A stretch of DNA of 23,812 nucleotides from DASSKW01 sp035690065 (GTDB taxonomy: Bacteria; Pseudomonadota; Gammaproteobacteria; Natronospirales; REEB76): positions 1 to 23,812 of the forward strand of contig DASSKW010000125.1 in NCBI GenBank assembly GCA_035690065.1, read 5' to 3'. This document shows positions 15,782-23,579 of this stretch, one piece after another (the first letter of the stretch is position 1; the number at the start of each line of letters is the position of its first letter). The notes under the pieces are model-generated. The model was not told where the DNA came from and searched no databases. It saw nothing but the letters and a program-made list of their open reading frames with translations. Both the position numbers and the translations under genes were made by a program.

Positions 15782-18498
15782 TTCAGGCCGAAGCGCCGTA
15801 TCAGTCTGTGCTTGGCCCATTGCGTGAGCGTGATATAGCCGATGATGATGAGCGGCAATACCGCCATGTACAACTTCGGCAACGGTGTCAGTCCGAAACC
15901 ATGCGCCAGATCGCTGAATGGCAGCCACACGCCGATGGCGCAGATGATGAGCGTGGTCGCCAGCAACGGCCAGCTCGGCCAGCTCTGCACGAACGGGATC
16001 CGCCCGGTGCGGATCACATGCACGATCAGGGTCTGGGACAGCAGCGATTCCAGAAACCAGCCGGTCTGGAACGTGGCCGGTTCATGCCAACCGTTGAAGA
16101 ACAGGATCAGCACTGCAAACGTCACATAATCGAATATGGAGCTGAGCGGCCCAACCGTGAGCATGAAACGTCCGATATTGCGGATATCCCATTGCCGCGG
16201 TGACTGCACGTATTCCGGATCCACGTTGTCGGTCGGGATCGCGGTCTGCGAAAAATCGTACAGCAGGTTGTTGACCAGGATCTGGATCGGCGCCATCGGC
16301 AGGAATGGCAGGAACATACTGGCGCCGAGCACACTGAACATGTTACCGAAGTTGGAACTGGCACCCATCTTCACATACTTGATGATATTACCGAATACCT
16401 TGCGACCTTCGATGATCCCCTCTTCCAGTACCATCAGGCTCTTTTCCAGCAGGATGATGTCGGCAGATTCCTTGGCGATATCCACCGCGGTATCCACCGA
16501 GATGCCGACATCGGCCGCCTTCAGCGCCGGACCATCGTTGATCCCATCACCCAGAAATCCCACCACATGCCCGTGCTCGCGCAGCGCACCGATCACCCGC
16601 GCCTTCTGCTCGGGTGAGAGTTTCGCGAACACATCCACTTCTTCGACCGCCAGCGCCAGGCTGGCATCGTTCATTCGCTCCAGTTCGCTGCCCAGCACGA
16701 TACGATCCACTTCCATACCGACCTGCGAACAGATCTTGCGCGTCACCGCATCGTTGTCACCGGTCAGGACTTTCACACGTACCCCGTGCTGATGCAGCAT
16801 GGCGATCGCCTGCGCGGTACTTTCCTTGGGAGGATCCAGGAACGCGATATACCCGACCAGGATCAGATCGGATTCATCGGCGCGTGAGTAGAAGCGACGT
16901 GGATCGTCCATCTCCTTGTAGGCAACCGCGATCACACGGAAGCCATCATCGTTCAGGGTCCGGGTTACTTCGCGCAGGTGATCATAATCGTCCATCGTCA
17001 GGGGCTGGCGCCGATCGTCAATCTCGCTGTGCGAGCAGATACTGAAAATTTCCTCGACCGCGCCCTTGCAGATCAACAGATGACGTTCGTGTTCTTCTTC
17101 CACTACTACCGACATACGGCGGCGCTGGAAATCGAACGGTATCTCGTCAACCTTGCGGTAATCCTCGTCCGGGTTCAGTTCGGCATGGACTTCAACTTTT
17201 TCCAGTACCGCCACATCCAGCAGGTTACGCAGCCCGGACTGGTAATAACTGTTCAGGTACGCCAGTTCCAGTACCCGGTCATTATCGTTACCGAGGATAT
17301 CCACATGCTTTTCCAGGAATACCTTGTCCTGGGTCAGTGTGCCGGTCTTGTCGGTGCACAGCACATCCATGGCGCCGAAATTCTGGATCGAATTGAGCCG
17401 CTTGACGATCACTTTCTTGCGCGACATCGCAAGCGCGCCCTTGGCGAGGTTGGTGGTGACGATCACCGGCAACATCTCCGGCGTCAAACCCACCGCTACC
17501 GACAAGGCGAACAGGAATGATTCCAGCCAGTCGCCCTTGGTGAAACCGTTGATGAGAAATACCAACGGCGCCATCACCAGCATGAAGCGAATCATCAGCC
17601 AGGTAAAACGATTGATGCCGCGATCGAAACTGGTCTGTACCCGATCTTTGCCAAGGGTATGCGCCAGAGAACCGAAATAGGTCTCCTTGCCAGTCATCAC
17701 GACCAGCGCGATGGCCGTACCGCTGACGACATCGGTGCCCATGAAACACAGGTTGCCGACTTCGAGTGGATTATTGCCGTCCTGCTCCCACATTGCCGCT
17801 GCTTTTTCCACCGGCATGGATTCACCGGTGAGCGCGGCCTGATTGATGAACAGATCCTTGGCCGATAGCAGCCGCACATCGGCCGGAATCATGTCACCGG
17901 CAGACAACTGCACCAGATCGCCGGGCACCAACTCATCCAACGGCACCAGTTTGCGCACTGGCCGGGTCTGCGGGCGGGTCTCCTGTTCCGGGTCATCTTC
18001 GCCAGCCGGATCTTCGTCGGCAGGTTCCAGTTCCTCGCGCCGCAGCACTTCGATGGTAGTCTCGACCATCTCGTTCAGCTTCTCGGCTGCATTATTGGAA
18101 CGCGATTCCTGGAACCAGGAGAGCCCGACGGACAACACCACCATGCTGAAGATGATGAGGGCCGCATCCAGATCGCCGATGAACAGCGACATCCCTGACA
18201 GGATCAGCAGCAGGAGATTGAGTGGATTGGCGAGCCGCAGCAGCAGTTGCCGCAGGAAACCCTTCTTGTGTTCGCTGGCCACCGTATTCGGGCCATGCGC
18301 TTCCAGTCTCACCTCGGCTTCGGATTCGAGCAGGCCCTGGATGCTGGTATCGAACTGGCCGAGCGCCTCTTCGGCGCCCATGCGGCTGACTTCCATCAGG
18401 CGCGCGGCCGCGCGACCGCTGGCACGCTCGCCGCTCGAGCGCCCCGTGCGGCCAAGTCCGCTTACCCGCAGCAGATTACCGAATACGTTCAATTCCAC
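15778..18498 (-). CDS. mgtA: Magnesium-translocating P-type ATPase (MgtA/MgtB)
   Basis: Inner-membrane P3B-type ATPase importing Mg2+. The 906 residues include TM1-2 (about 85-132), actuator-domain TGES (224-227), TM4 PEMLP (340-344), phosphorylation site D383 in CTDKTGTLT, the nucleotide-binding domain, FLGDGINDGPAL hinge motif, and the C-terminal transport helices with NNLLYDFSQ, a MgtA signature. A stretch rich in Asp, Glu and Pro (about 155-180) lies in the actuator domain. The start is GTG 18498 with AAGG seven bases upstream. It converges on the PAP2 gene with no space for a terminator. A promoter at 18773-18745 implies a leader of about 240 nt, reminiscent of the regulated mgtA leader of enterobacteria, though no sequence similarity is claimed. 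Confidence 0.95.
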   Translation of the reverse strand: MELNVFGNLLRVSGLGRTGRSSGERASGRAAARLMEVSRMGAEEALGQFDTSIQGLLESEAEVRLEAHGPNTVASEHKKGFLRQLLLRLANPLNLLLLILSGMSLFIGDLDAALIIFSMVVLSVGLSWFQESRSNNAAEKLNEMVETTIEVLRREELEPADEDPAGEDDPEQETRPQTRPVRKLVPLDELVPGDLVQLSAGDMIPADVRLLSAKDLFINQAALTGESMPVEKAAAMWEQDGNNPLEVGNLCFMGTDVVSGTAIALVVMTGKETYFGSLAHTLGKDRVQTSFDRGINRFTWLMIRFMLVMAPLVFLINGFTKGDWLESFLFALSVAVGLTPEMLPVIVTTNLAKGALAMSRKKVIVKRLNSIQNFGAMDVLCTDKTGTLTQDKVFLEKHVDILGNDNDRVLELAYLNSYYQSGLRNLLDVAVLEKVEVHAELNPDEDYRKVDEIPFDFQRRRMSVVVEEEHERHLLICKGAVEEIFSICSHSEIDDRRQPLTMDDYDHLREVTRTLNDDGFRVIAVAYKEMDDPRRFYSRADESDLILVGYIAFLDPPKESTAQAIAMLHQHGVRVKVLTGDNDAVTRKICSQVGMEVDRIVLGSELERMNDASLALAVEEVDVFAKLSPEQKARVIGALREHGHVVGFLGDGINDGPALKAADVGISVDTAVDIAKESADIILLEKSLMVLEEGIIEGRKVFGNIIKYVKMGASSNFGNMFSVLGASMFLPFLPMAPIQILVNNLLYDFSQTAIPTDNVDPEYVQSPRQWDIRNIGRFMLTVGPLSSIFDYVTFAVLILFFNGWHEPATFQTGWFLESLLSQTLIVHVIRTGRIPFVQSWPSWPLLATTLIICAIGVWLPFSDLAHGFGLTPLPKLYMAVLPLIIIGYITLTQWAKHRLIRRFGLN

Positions 18499-18738
18499 GG
18501 CTGTACCTTGATCTTGATCCGAGTGAGATCAGGAACATCGTCAGCGATGCGGATCGAACAGATTCTCGTCGAGATTAGGTGTTTGACCGCGCGGTTGCCT
18601 GCTTCATGCCTGGCGGCACACATCCCGCGCGCTGGAAAAGGTCAGACGGGGGACGCGAAACCGGCCAGACCGGTTCCTGATAGACGTTTATGACTACAAC
18701 TGCAACTGCCCACTGGGCGTCCTCCGGTTGCGAGACCG
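18499..18738 (-). promoter_or_regulatory. Predicted long 5' leader of mgtA
   Basis: The untranslated stretch between the predicted transcript start and the mgtA GTG. It contains a 6-bp hairpin (AACCGG 18675-18670, CCGGTT 18664-18659) and a second upstream copy of AACCGG (18729-18724) that could compete for the same CCGGTT. A short open frame of 44 codons from ATG 18623 ends out of frame inside mgtA (TGA 18491-18489), but has only a weak ribosome site. No known Mg2+ riboswitch was recognised by eye. Confidence 0.35.
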
Positions 18739-18744
18739 GCGCGG

Positions 18745-18773
18745 ATGCTAGCCCTGCTTGCCGGACGTGTCAA
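18745..18773 (-). promoter_or_regulatory. Sigma-70 type promoter upstream of mgtA
   Basis: On the minus strand, TTGACA (18773-18768, full consensus), 17-bp spacer, TAGCAT (18750-18745, four of six matches). It reads toward mgtA and no other gene lies between. Predicted start near 18738. Confidence 0.65.
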
Positions 18774-18876
18774 TGTTTTACGGAACTTTTGCACCAATTC
18801 TCTCGTTTCCGGGTACCGCTTCACGTCTTCACCCGCGAGATGACATCAATGCCCTGTAGAGAATCTGGTAACAGCC

Positions 18877-18908
18877 AAAGAAAAGGCCGGCCCTGTCGGG
18901 GCCGGCCT
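18877..18908 (-). terminator. Terminator of the M16 peptidase gene
   Basis: On the minus strand, AGGCCGGCCC (18908-18899), 5-nt loop, GGGCCGGCCT (18893-18884), then TTTCTTT after the closing T. Ten GC-rich base pairs followed by a T-rich run, about 52 bp after the peptidase stop. Confidence 0.82.
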
Positions 18909-18919
18909 CGAAGATTGCG

Positions 18920-18951
18920 CATTGCGAGATTGCTTCGCGATGCCCGCAATG
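18920..18951. repeat. REP-like palindromic intergenic element
   Basis: CATTGCG (18920-18926) and CGCAATG (18945-18951) form a 7-bp stem around AGATTGCTTCGCGATGCC. The wording 'GCGAGATTGCTTCGC...GCAATGAC' is like short dispersed palindromes found between genes in many proteobacteria. Only one copy is in the window, so its dispersal is not shown here. Confidence 0.5.
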
Positions 18952-18959
18952 ACCGGGAC

Positions 18960-21623
18960 TTATTGCGGGGCCGGGCCCTGCACCACCTGTACCAGGTCCG
19001 CCGGACGCAGCCAGTGCTGGTAGGCCGCCTGCACGTCCTTGGCGCTCAACGCCAGGTAATGCTTCGCCGCCACCTGAGGCTCATCCAGCGGCAAGCCATT
19101 GGTCGCGTAATACAGCAGGCTGTTGCCGATACTGCCGATGCTGGATTCATTGAGCGGGATCTGCCGCAACAGCAAGGCCTTGGCACGATTCAGCTCATCC
19201 TCGGTCACCGGTGCGGTTTGCATGGCTTCGAGGTTCTTGATCACCAGCGTACTGGCACGGCTGACCTTGTCCGGATCGCTACCATAACGGACCGTGAACT
19301 GGCCGCGGGTACGCGTAAGCTCGAAACTCGAACTCACGTTATAGACCAGCCCGCTCTTCACGCGCAGATCCTGATACAGACGATTGGCAAACAAACCACC
19401 GCTCAGCACCTCATTGCCGAGTCTGAGCGCGAAGCGGTCCTCGCTGTGCAGATTCACGCCGACCATCTCGGACAGGCCCACGTTATCCTGAACCCGGCTC
19501 TTGTCCGGCACCACAGCTTTTGCTGCTTTGTTATCGGGGACCGATGGCAGATCGACATCCGGTCTCGGACCTTCCGCTTTCCAGCTACCAAAATATTTTT
19601 CTACCGCCGCTTTCGCTTCATCGGGAGTGATCTTGCCGATCACGACGATGGTGGTCATATCCGGACGGAATACCTGCTGATAATACTGCTGCACATCAGC
19701 AAGTTTGAGCTTCATGATGCTTTCAGGCGTCGCTTCGCGCAGCGCCGGATCATTCGCTGGCAGCAGGGCCTTGTCGAACGCACGGCTGAACAGATACCCA
19801 GGGCTCTGCAACTGGCCGGCCTGAGCACGCGCGGTCTGCATCTGTACCACTTTGAACGCCTGCGCTGGCAGGGCCGGATGCAGTTCCACATCAGCCAATA
19901 GCTGCAAGCCGCGTGTGAACTGCGCTGCTGGTGTCTTGAGTGAGAAGGAGGTACCGAAATCCGCGCTCGCAGCGATGTCGTCCAGTGCCGTTACCAATTG
20001 GACGCGATCCAGGTCCGGACTGCCGTATTCAAACAACCCATCCAGCACGCCCGCCACACCTTCCTGGCCCTTGGGTTGCTGCATGTCCGGTTGACTGCGG
20101 ATACCGCCAAACACACTCACAGTATTACTCACGTTCTCGGAACGCACGATCAGTTTGATGCCATTCGACAACACGCTCACCACCGGTGCGGCCGCAGCCT
20201 TCGGCACGCTCAGACGCGATAGCGCAGACTTGGCCCATTCCGGCAGCGGGACCGGTTTGCTGGTGCCGGTACCGAACGATTCGGCACCACCAAAGCCCTT
20301 GCCTGCGACCGGCTTGCCCGACGATTCCGGGGTCAGGATCGCCGTGATGGCATGATCCTGATTCAGATATTCTTTCGCGACCCGGTTCACATCGGCGACC
20401 GTGACCTTGTCGAGTGCGGCGACCAGATCTTCCGGCGCCTGCCGGCCCTGCAGGGTCAGCGCATTGGACCATGCATTCGCCAATCCCGACACGGAGTTCT
20501 TCTCGAACTCGAACGAGGCGATCTCGCTCTTCTTCGCCGCCGCCACCAGATCAGCCGATACGCCCTGCTTCACTGTCTGTTGCAGACGCGCCTGGATCTC
20601 TTTGGTCAGCGCTGTTGAGTCGCCGCCTTTTGGAAACACGCCGATCGCGAAACCGAGCCCGGCATCGGGCATCGCGTTACCCTGGAATCCGGCATACAGC
20701 GCCTTGCCTTCCGGCACCAGCGCATACAGATTGCCACGCTGGCTCGCCAGCACATCGGAAAGGATCACTCCGGCCGCATAATCCGGGCTCTTGTATCCCG
20801 GCATCCGGAAAGAGGTCAGGGTCAGGCCATAAGGAAGGTCCGTCGGCAACTTCAGGGTCTGTGCTCTCACCTTGCCGAGTCTGATCGGGGTGCGCTTCGG
20901 CAACTGCTTGGCGGGGATGTCCGCAAACAGTTTATCTACCTGTGCCAATGTCTGTTTCGGGTCCACGTCGCCGACGATCACCAGGATCGCGTTATTCGGC
21001 GCGTACCATGTGTCATAGAATTTCTTCAGATCCCTAGCCGTGGTCTTGTCGAACGAAGGCCGCGTACCCAGTGCATCGTGCGCATACGGCGTGCCCTTGA
21101 ACATGGCGGCCAGCAACTGCTTGTAGAACAGATAGGTCGGGCTGGACAGATCGCGCGCCACTTCCTGCTCGATGGCACCACGTTCCTTCTCCCAATCCTG
21201 CTGGGTCGCATCTATGCCGCGCATCCGGATCGATGCGATATGCAACGCCACCTCAATGTCTTCAGCCGGCACGGTGAAGTAATACTGCGTGATGGTCTGC
21301 TGGGTATCGGCGTTGGCATAACCCCCCATCGCAGATGTGATATTCATCAACTGATCCGAACTCAATCCCGGACTGCCGCGGAACATCGTATGCTCCAGCG
21401 CATGCGCAGTACCAGGAAAGCCGGTCGGCGTCTCATTGGAGCCCACCAGATAATTCATCTCGGTGGTCACCACCGGCGCCAGCGTGTTCTTCACGATCAC
21501 GACCTTGAGGCCGTTCTTGAGCGTGGCGCGCAGCACCTCGGGCTTGTCCGCCGCACCGGCCGTGAAAGAGACGAAAAAAACCGGCATCAGAGCCAGCAAC
21601 AAGACCGAAAGCTTGCGAAACAT
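18960..21623 (-). CDS. Periplasmic M16-family zinc metallopeptidase, two-domain
   Basis: Secreted insulinase-type peptidase of 887 residues, likely degrading peptides in the periplasm or processing an exported protein. Signal peptide: hydrophobic 5-20, likely cleavage after AGA (22-24). The N-terminal M16 domain has the inverted zinc motif H74-A-L-E77-H78, with E154 (IEQEV) at the distance expected for the third zinc ligand. The second half (from about 480) repeats the fold (VVSVLSNGIKLIVRSENVSNTVSVFGGIRSQPD) but lacks HxxEH, as usual for the non-catalytic half. ATG 21623 is preceded by GGGGGA at seven bases. Its promoter candidate and terminator make it monocistronic. No partner such as pqqF-cluster genes lies beside it. 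Confidence 0.94.
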   Translation of the reverse strand: MFRKLSVLLLALMPVFFVSFTAGAADKPEVLRATLKNGLKVVIVKNTLAPVVTTEMNYLVGSNETPTGFPGTAHALEHTMFRGSPGLSSDQLMNITSAMGGYANADTQQTITQYYFTVPAEDIEVALHIASIRMRGIDATQQDWEKERGAIEQEVARDLSSPTYLFYKQLLAAMFKGTPYAHDALGTRPSFDKTTARDLKKFYDTWYAPNNAILVIVGDVDPKQTLAQVDKLFADIPAKQLPKRTPIRLGKVRAQTLKLPTDLPYGLTLTSFRMPGYKSPDYAAGVILSDVLASQRGNLYALVPEGKALYAGFQGNAMPDAGLGFAIGVFPKGGDSTALTKEIQARLQQTVKQGVSADLVAAAKKSEIASFEFEKNSVSGLANAWSNALTLQGRQAPEDLVAALDKVTVADVNRVAKEYLNQDHAITAILTPESSGKPVAGKGFGGAESFGTGTSKPVPLPEWAKSALSRLSVPKAAAAPVVSVLSNGIKLIVRSENVSNTVSVFGGIRSQPDMQQPKGQEGVAGVLDGLFEYGSPDLDRVQLVTALDDIAASADFGTSFSLKTPAAQFTRGLQLLADVELHPALPAQAFKVVQMQTARAQAGQLQSPGYLFSRAFDKALLPANDPALREATPESIMKLKLADVQQYYQQVFRPDMTTIVVIGKITPDEAKAAVEKYFGSWKAEGPRPDVDLPSVPDNKAAKAVVPDKSRVQDNVGLSEMVGVNLHSEDRFALRLGNEVLSGGLFANRLYQDLRVKSGLVYNVSSSFELTRTRGQFTVRYGSDPDKVSRASTLVIKNLEAMQTAPVTEDELNRAKALLLRQIPLNESSIGSIGNSLLYYATNGLPLDEPQVAAKHYLALSAKDVQAAYQHWLRPADLVQVVQGPAPQ

Positions 21624-21673
21624 GAATAATCCCCCGGGAAATGACAGAAATCCGCCCTTGACGGACGCTGTGC

Positions 21674-21702
21674 ACTATCCCAGATTCAGCCGCCTGCTTC
21701 AA
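21674..21702 (-). promoter_or_regulatory. Promoter candidate for the M16 peptidase gene
   Basis: On the minus strand, TTGAAG (21702-21697), 17-bp spacer, GATAGT (21679-21674), four of six matches in each hexamer. Expected start about 44 nt before the ATG. The rest of the 122-bp gap shows nothing else. Confidence 0.4.
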
Positions 21703-21745
21703 GCACTGACAGTCCCCAACCACTCGCGCCGCGGATATTCCGCAC

Positions 21746-22069
21746 TCAACGACTGGAAAGTTCGACCTGACACTTGCCGTCGTCGTCGAGCCATGCCAGC
21801 AATTCATTGTTGAATTGCGCTTCGCCCCAGTGACAAAGGAATTCTCGGGCATTACTGGGTTGGTTCTGTTCTCCGGCTTTCAGAATCGAAGCGTCCAATT
21901 CGATCAACCAGGGTTTGATCTGCCCCGCCTGGGAAAAGAATTCATAAGTCAGTTCATCGTCAAACATCAGGATCAACATACTGGACGGACTGTGATCTCC
22001 CACCCGGCAATGTTTCAGCATCGCCCCGGTCACACGCTTTCCCAGAATATCCTTCACGCCTGTTTTCAT
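21746..22069 (-). CDS. Unrecognised small protein, 107 aa
   Basis: Not recognised. A soluble protein without signal peptide or membrane segment, alternating likely beta strands (KRVTGAMLKH, SMLILMFDDELTYEFF) and a C-terminal part with Trp and acidic residues (LLAWLDDDGKCQVEL). The segment LGKRVTGAMLK...LILMFDDELTYEF resembles LGRRVIGVAIK...LLLTLDNGRVLIF of the gene just upstream, suggesting an old tandem duplication. ATG 22069 lies six bases after the stop of that gene without a clear ribosome site, so the two are probably co-transcribed and coupled. Function cannot be stated. Confidence 0.72.
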   Translation of the reverse strand: MKTGVKDILGKRVTGAMLKHCRVGDHSPSSMLILMFDDELTYEFFSQAGQIKPWLIELDASILKAGEQNQPSNAREFLCHWGEAQFNNELLAWLDDDGKCQVELSSR

Positions 22070-22075
22070 ATCGTT

Positions 22076-22435
22076 TCAGTACTGCGTGCTGTCGCGAACC
22101 ACTTTCGCTTCGCCGTTTTCGGCACCGCCGGCTTCCAGCCGTGCGAAATGTGCCAGCTTCACATGACCCTTGAGATAGTTCAGCGCCGCGGACCAGCCAC
22201 CCGAGTCCAGTCCGCCAGTCGTGAACAAGCAGGCATCGCCATTTTTGAAAATGAGCACTCTGCCGTTATCCAGCGTCAACAACAGCAAACCCGGCCCCTG
22301 CAGATCCGGATTGTCAGTTGTTATGCGCTTGATCGCGACCCCTATCACACGCCGGCCGAGTAATTGCGCCAGCATGCGATCAGACCATGAGGCAATGCGG
22401 TTTCGTTTCTCCTCGTCATTCTCGTCTTCGGTCAC
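22076..22435 (-). CDS. Unrecognised small protein, 119 aa
   Basis: Not recognised. A soluble protein with a very acidic N-terminus (TEDENDEEKRNR), a helix, then a beta-rich core (GRRVIGVAIKRI, GLLLLTLDNGRVLIFKNGDACLF), and a glycine-rich tail. Start is GTG 22435 with GGAG eight bases upstream; the later ATG at residue 21 would cut the helix. It shares the core pattern with the downstream 107-residue protein. The 182-bp gap upstream carries two hairpin-forming elements and no convincing promoter. Confidence 0.7.
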   Translation of the reverse strand: MTEDENDEEKRNRIASWSDRMLAQLLGRRVIGVAIKRITTDNPDLQGPGLLLLTLDNGRVLIFKNGDACLFTTGGLDSGGWSAALNYLKGHVKLAHFARLEAGGAENGEAKVVRDSTQY

Positions 22436-22532
22436 GATGCGCTCCAGGTAAGCGCCCGGCGTCCCTGCCAGGCAAACACCACCGTCATTGACACGGGAGG
22501 ATGTTGACGGTTGGCGCCAGCCTACTCGTGCA

Positions 22533-22553
22533 CAGGCTCAGGAGATGAGCCTG
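22533..22553. repeat. 8-bp hairpin-forming inverted repeat
   Basis: CAGGCTCA (22533-22540), 5-nt loop GGAGA, TGAGCCTG (22546-22553), a perfect stem without a T-run on either side. It lies between the WYL gene and the small-protein pair, 45 bp from the REP-like element, and may be part of the same repeat cluster. Confidence 0.55.
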
Positions 22554-22598
22554 CGACGGAATTCTGGTCTTGTTATGCCGGTGTACTCTGAAGAAACT

Positions 22599-22622
22599 TC
22601 GCGGCCGGAGGCCGCTCCTACA
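22599..22622. repeat. REP-like element overlapping the 3' end of the WYL gene
   Basis: GCGGCC-GGA-GGCCGC (22601-22615) followed by TCCTACA. On the minus strand it reads TGTAGGAGCGGCC then the palindrome, the head-plus-stem form of REP sequences known from Pseudomonas and related gammaproteobacteria. The WYL stop codon TAG is the TAG of the REP head. A stable stem here could also end or protect the transcript. Confidence 0.7.
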
Positions 22623-23577
22623 AGAGAGACGCCCTGTGCAGCGCACGCACCTTGTCGCGCAATGCCGGCGGCGCCAGTACCGTCACATCCGGGCCGAACT
22701 TGAGAATGTCCATCACCAGTTCGCGATCATCCGCATACGGCACTTCCAATATATAGCTGCTGTCCTTGTCGTAACGCCCCTGCTGCGCCGGATGCCATTC
22801 CTCGCGCTCCACCCAGCGCGCCCGCTCCGGCGTGAAGCGCAGTTTTGCCCTGTGCCGCGCCGGTCCGGCAAAGATGCCGTATCCCGCGCCGAGTTCCGCA
22901 TCCAGCCTCTTCGCCGGCACTTCGCGCGCCGCGCCCTCAAGCTGCCGTACCATACGCACTGCGTCCAGCGAAAAACTGCGCAGCCCGCGCACCTTGTGAC
23001 ACCACGCATCCAGGTACCAGTTGTCGCGGTAATACACCAGCCGTTGCGGCGAGACTTCGCGCTCCGTCATCTCGTCGCGTGCACGCACGTAATAACGCAA
23101 CCACAGACGCCGGCGCGCCAATAACGCCGCCGCACAACGCTCGAAGGTATCCAGCCGGTGACGCCGCCGCGCCTGCGGCAACAGGCGGATACGGCTCAGC
23201 ACTTCGTCCACTGGCGCATTGCGACCCAGCAGCAGTTTCAGACGCGCCAATAACGGTTCGGCTTGCGGTCCGAGCAGGCGCGGCTCCAGCTCATGCACCA
23301 GCCGCCACAGGCTCAGCAGTGCCTGGCATTCTTCCGCATTGAACCAGACGCCCGGCAAACTGAACGCCGCTTTGCCTCCGGCAACCTCACCGAAACGATA
23401 ACCGCTAGCCTCCCGATCGAATTCGATCGGCACATTCATGCGCTCGCGCAGGTATTCAAGATCGCGCTTGAAAGTAGCGCGCGAGATTTCAAGTTCGCGC
23501 AGAAACCATTCCAGCGGCACCAGCCGGTGCTCGCGCAACAGGCGCTCGATCCTGTAGAAACGTTCGGTGCGATCCAC
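22618..23577 (-). CDS. WYL-domain transcriptional regulator with N-terminal winged helix
   Basis: Predicted DNA-binding regulator of 319 residues. An N-terminal winged helix (about 1-62; LREHRLVPLEWFLRELEISRATFKRDLEYLRE), a linker, the WYL domain (about 145-215, with WYL itself at 187-189 and the conserved RSFSLDAVRMV), and a C-terminal WCX-type domain from about 240. WYL domains bind ligands, probably nucleic-acid derived, and such regulators are often found with restriction, CRISPR or BREX loci (for example BrxR/CapW). The start is GTG 23577, 2 bp after the stop of the upstream Res-like gene, so the two are probably one transcript. The last codons run into a REP-like element. Confidence 0.92.
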   Translation of the reverse strand: MDRTERFYRIERLLREHRLVPLEWFLRELEISRATFKRDLEYLRERMNVPIEFDREASGYRFGEVAGGKAAFSLPGVWFNAEECQALLSLWRLVHELEPRLLGPQAEPLLARLKLLLGRNAPVDEVLSRIRLLPQARRRHRLDTFERCAAALLARRRLWLRYYVRARDEMTEREVSPQRLVYYRDNWYLDAWCHKVRGLRSFSLDAVRMVRQLEGAAREVPAKRLDAELGAGYGIFAGPARHRAKLRFTPERARWVEREEWHPAQQGRYDKDSSYILEVPYADDRELVMDILKFGPDVTVLAPPALRDKVRALHRASLL

Positions 23578-23579
23578 AG

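Noticed and set aside
15808..18511. Plus-strand open frames of up to 222 codons opposite mgtA
   Set aside because: Shadows of the mgtA reading frame, which has every P-type ATPase motif in order.
18642..18824. A 60-codon minus-strand frame as an mgtL-like leader peptide
   Set aside because: It begins upstream of the predicted transcript start of mgtA and has no ribosome site or resemblance to known leader peptides.
18690..19901. A 403-codon open frame on the plus strand opposite the M16 peptidase gene
   Set aside because: The minus-strand frame has a complete peptidase with signal peptide and zinc motif; the opposite frame is Arg/His/Gln-rich with no recognisable domain, typical of antisense frames in GC-rich genes.
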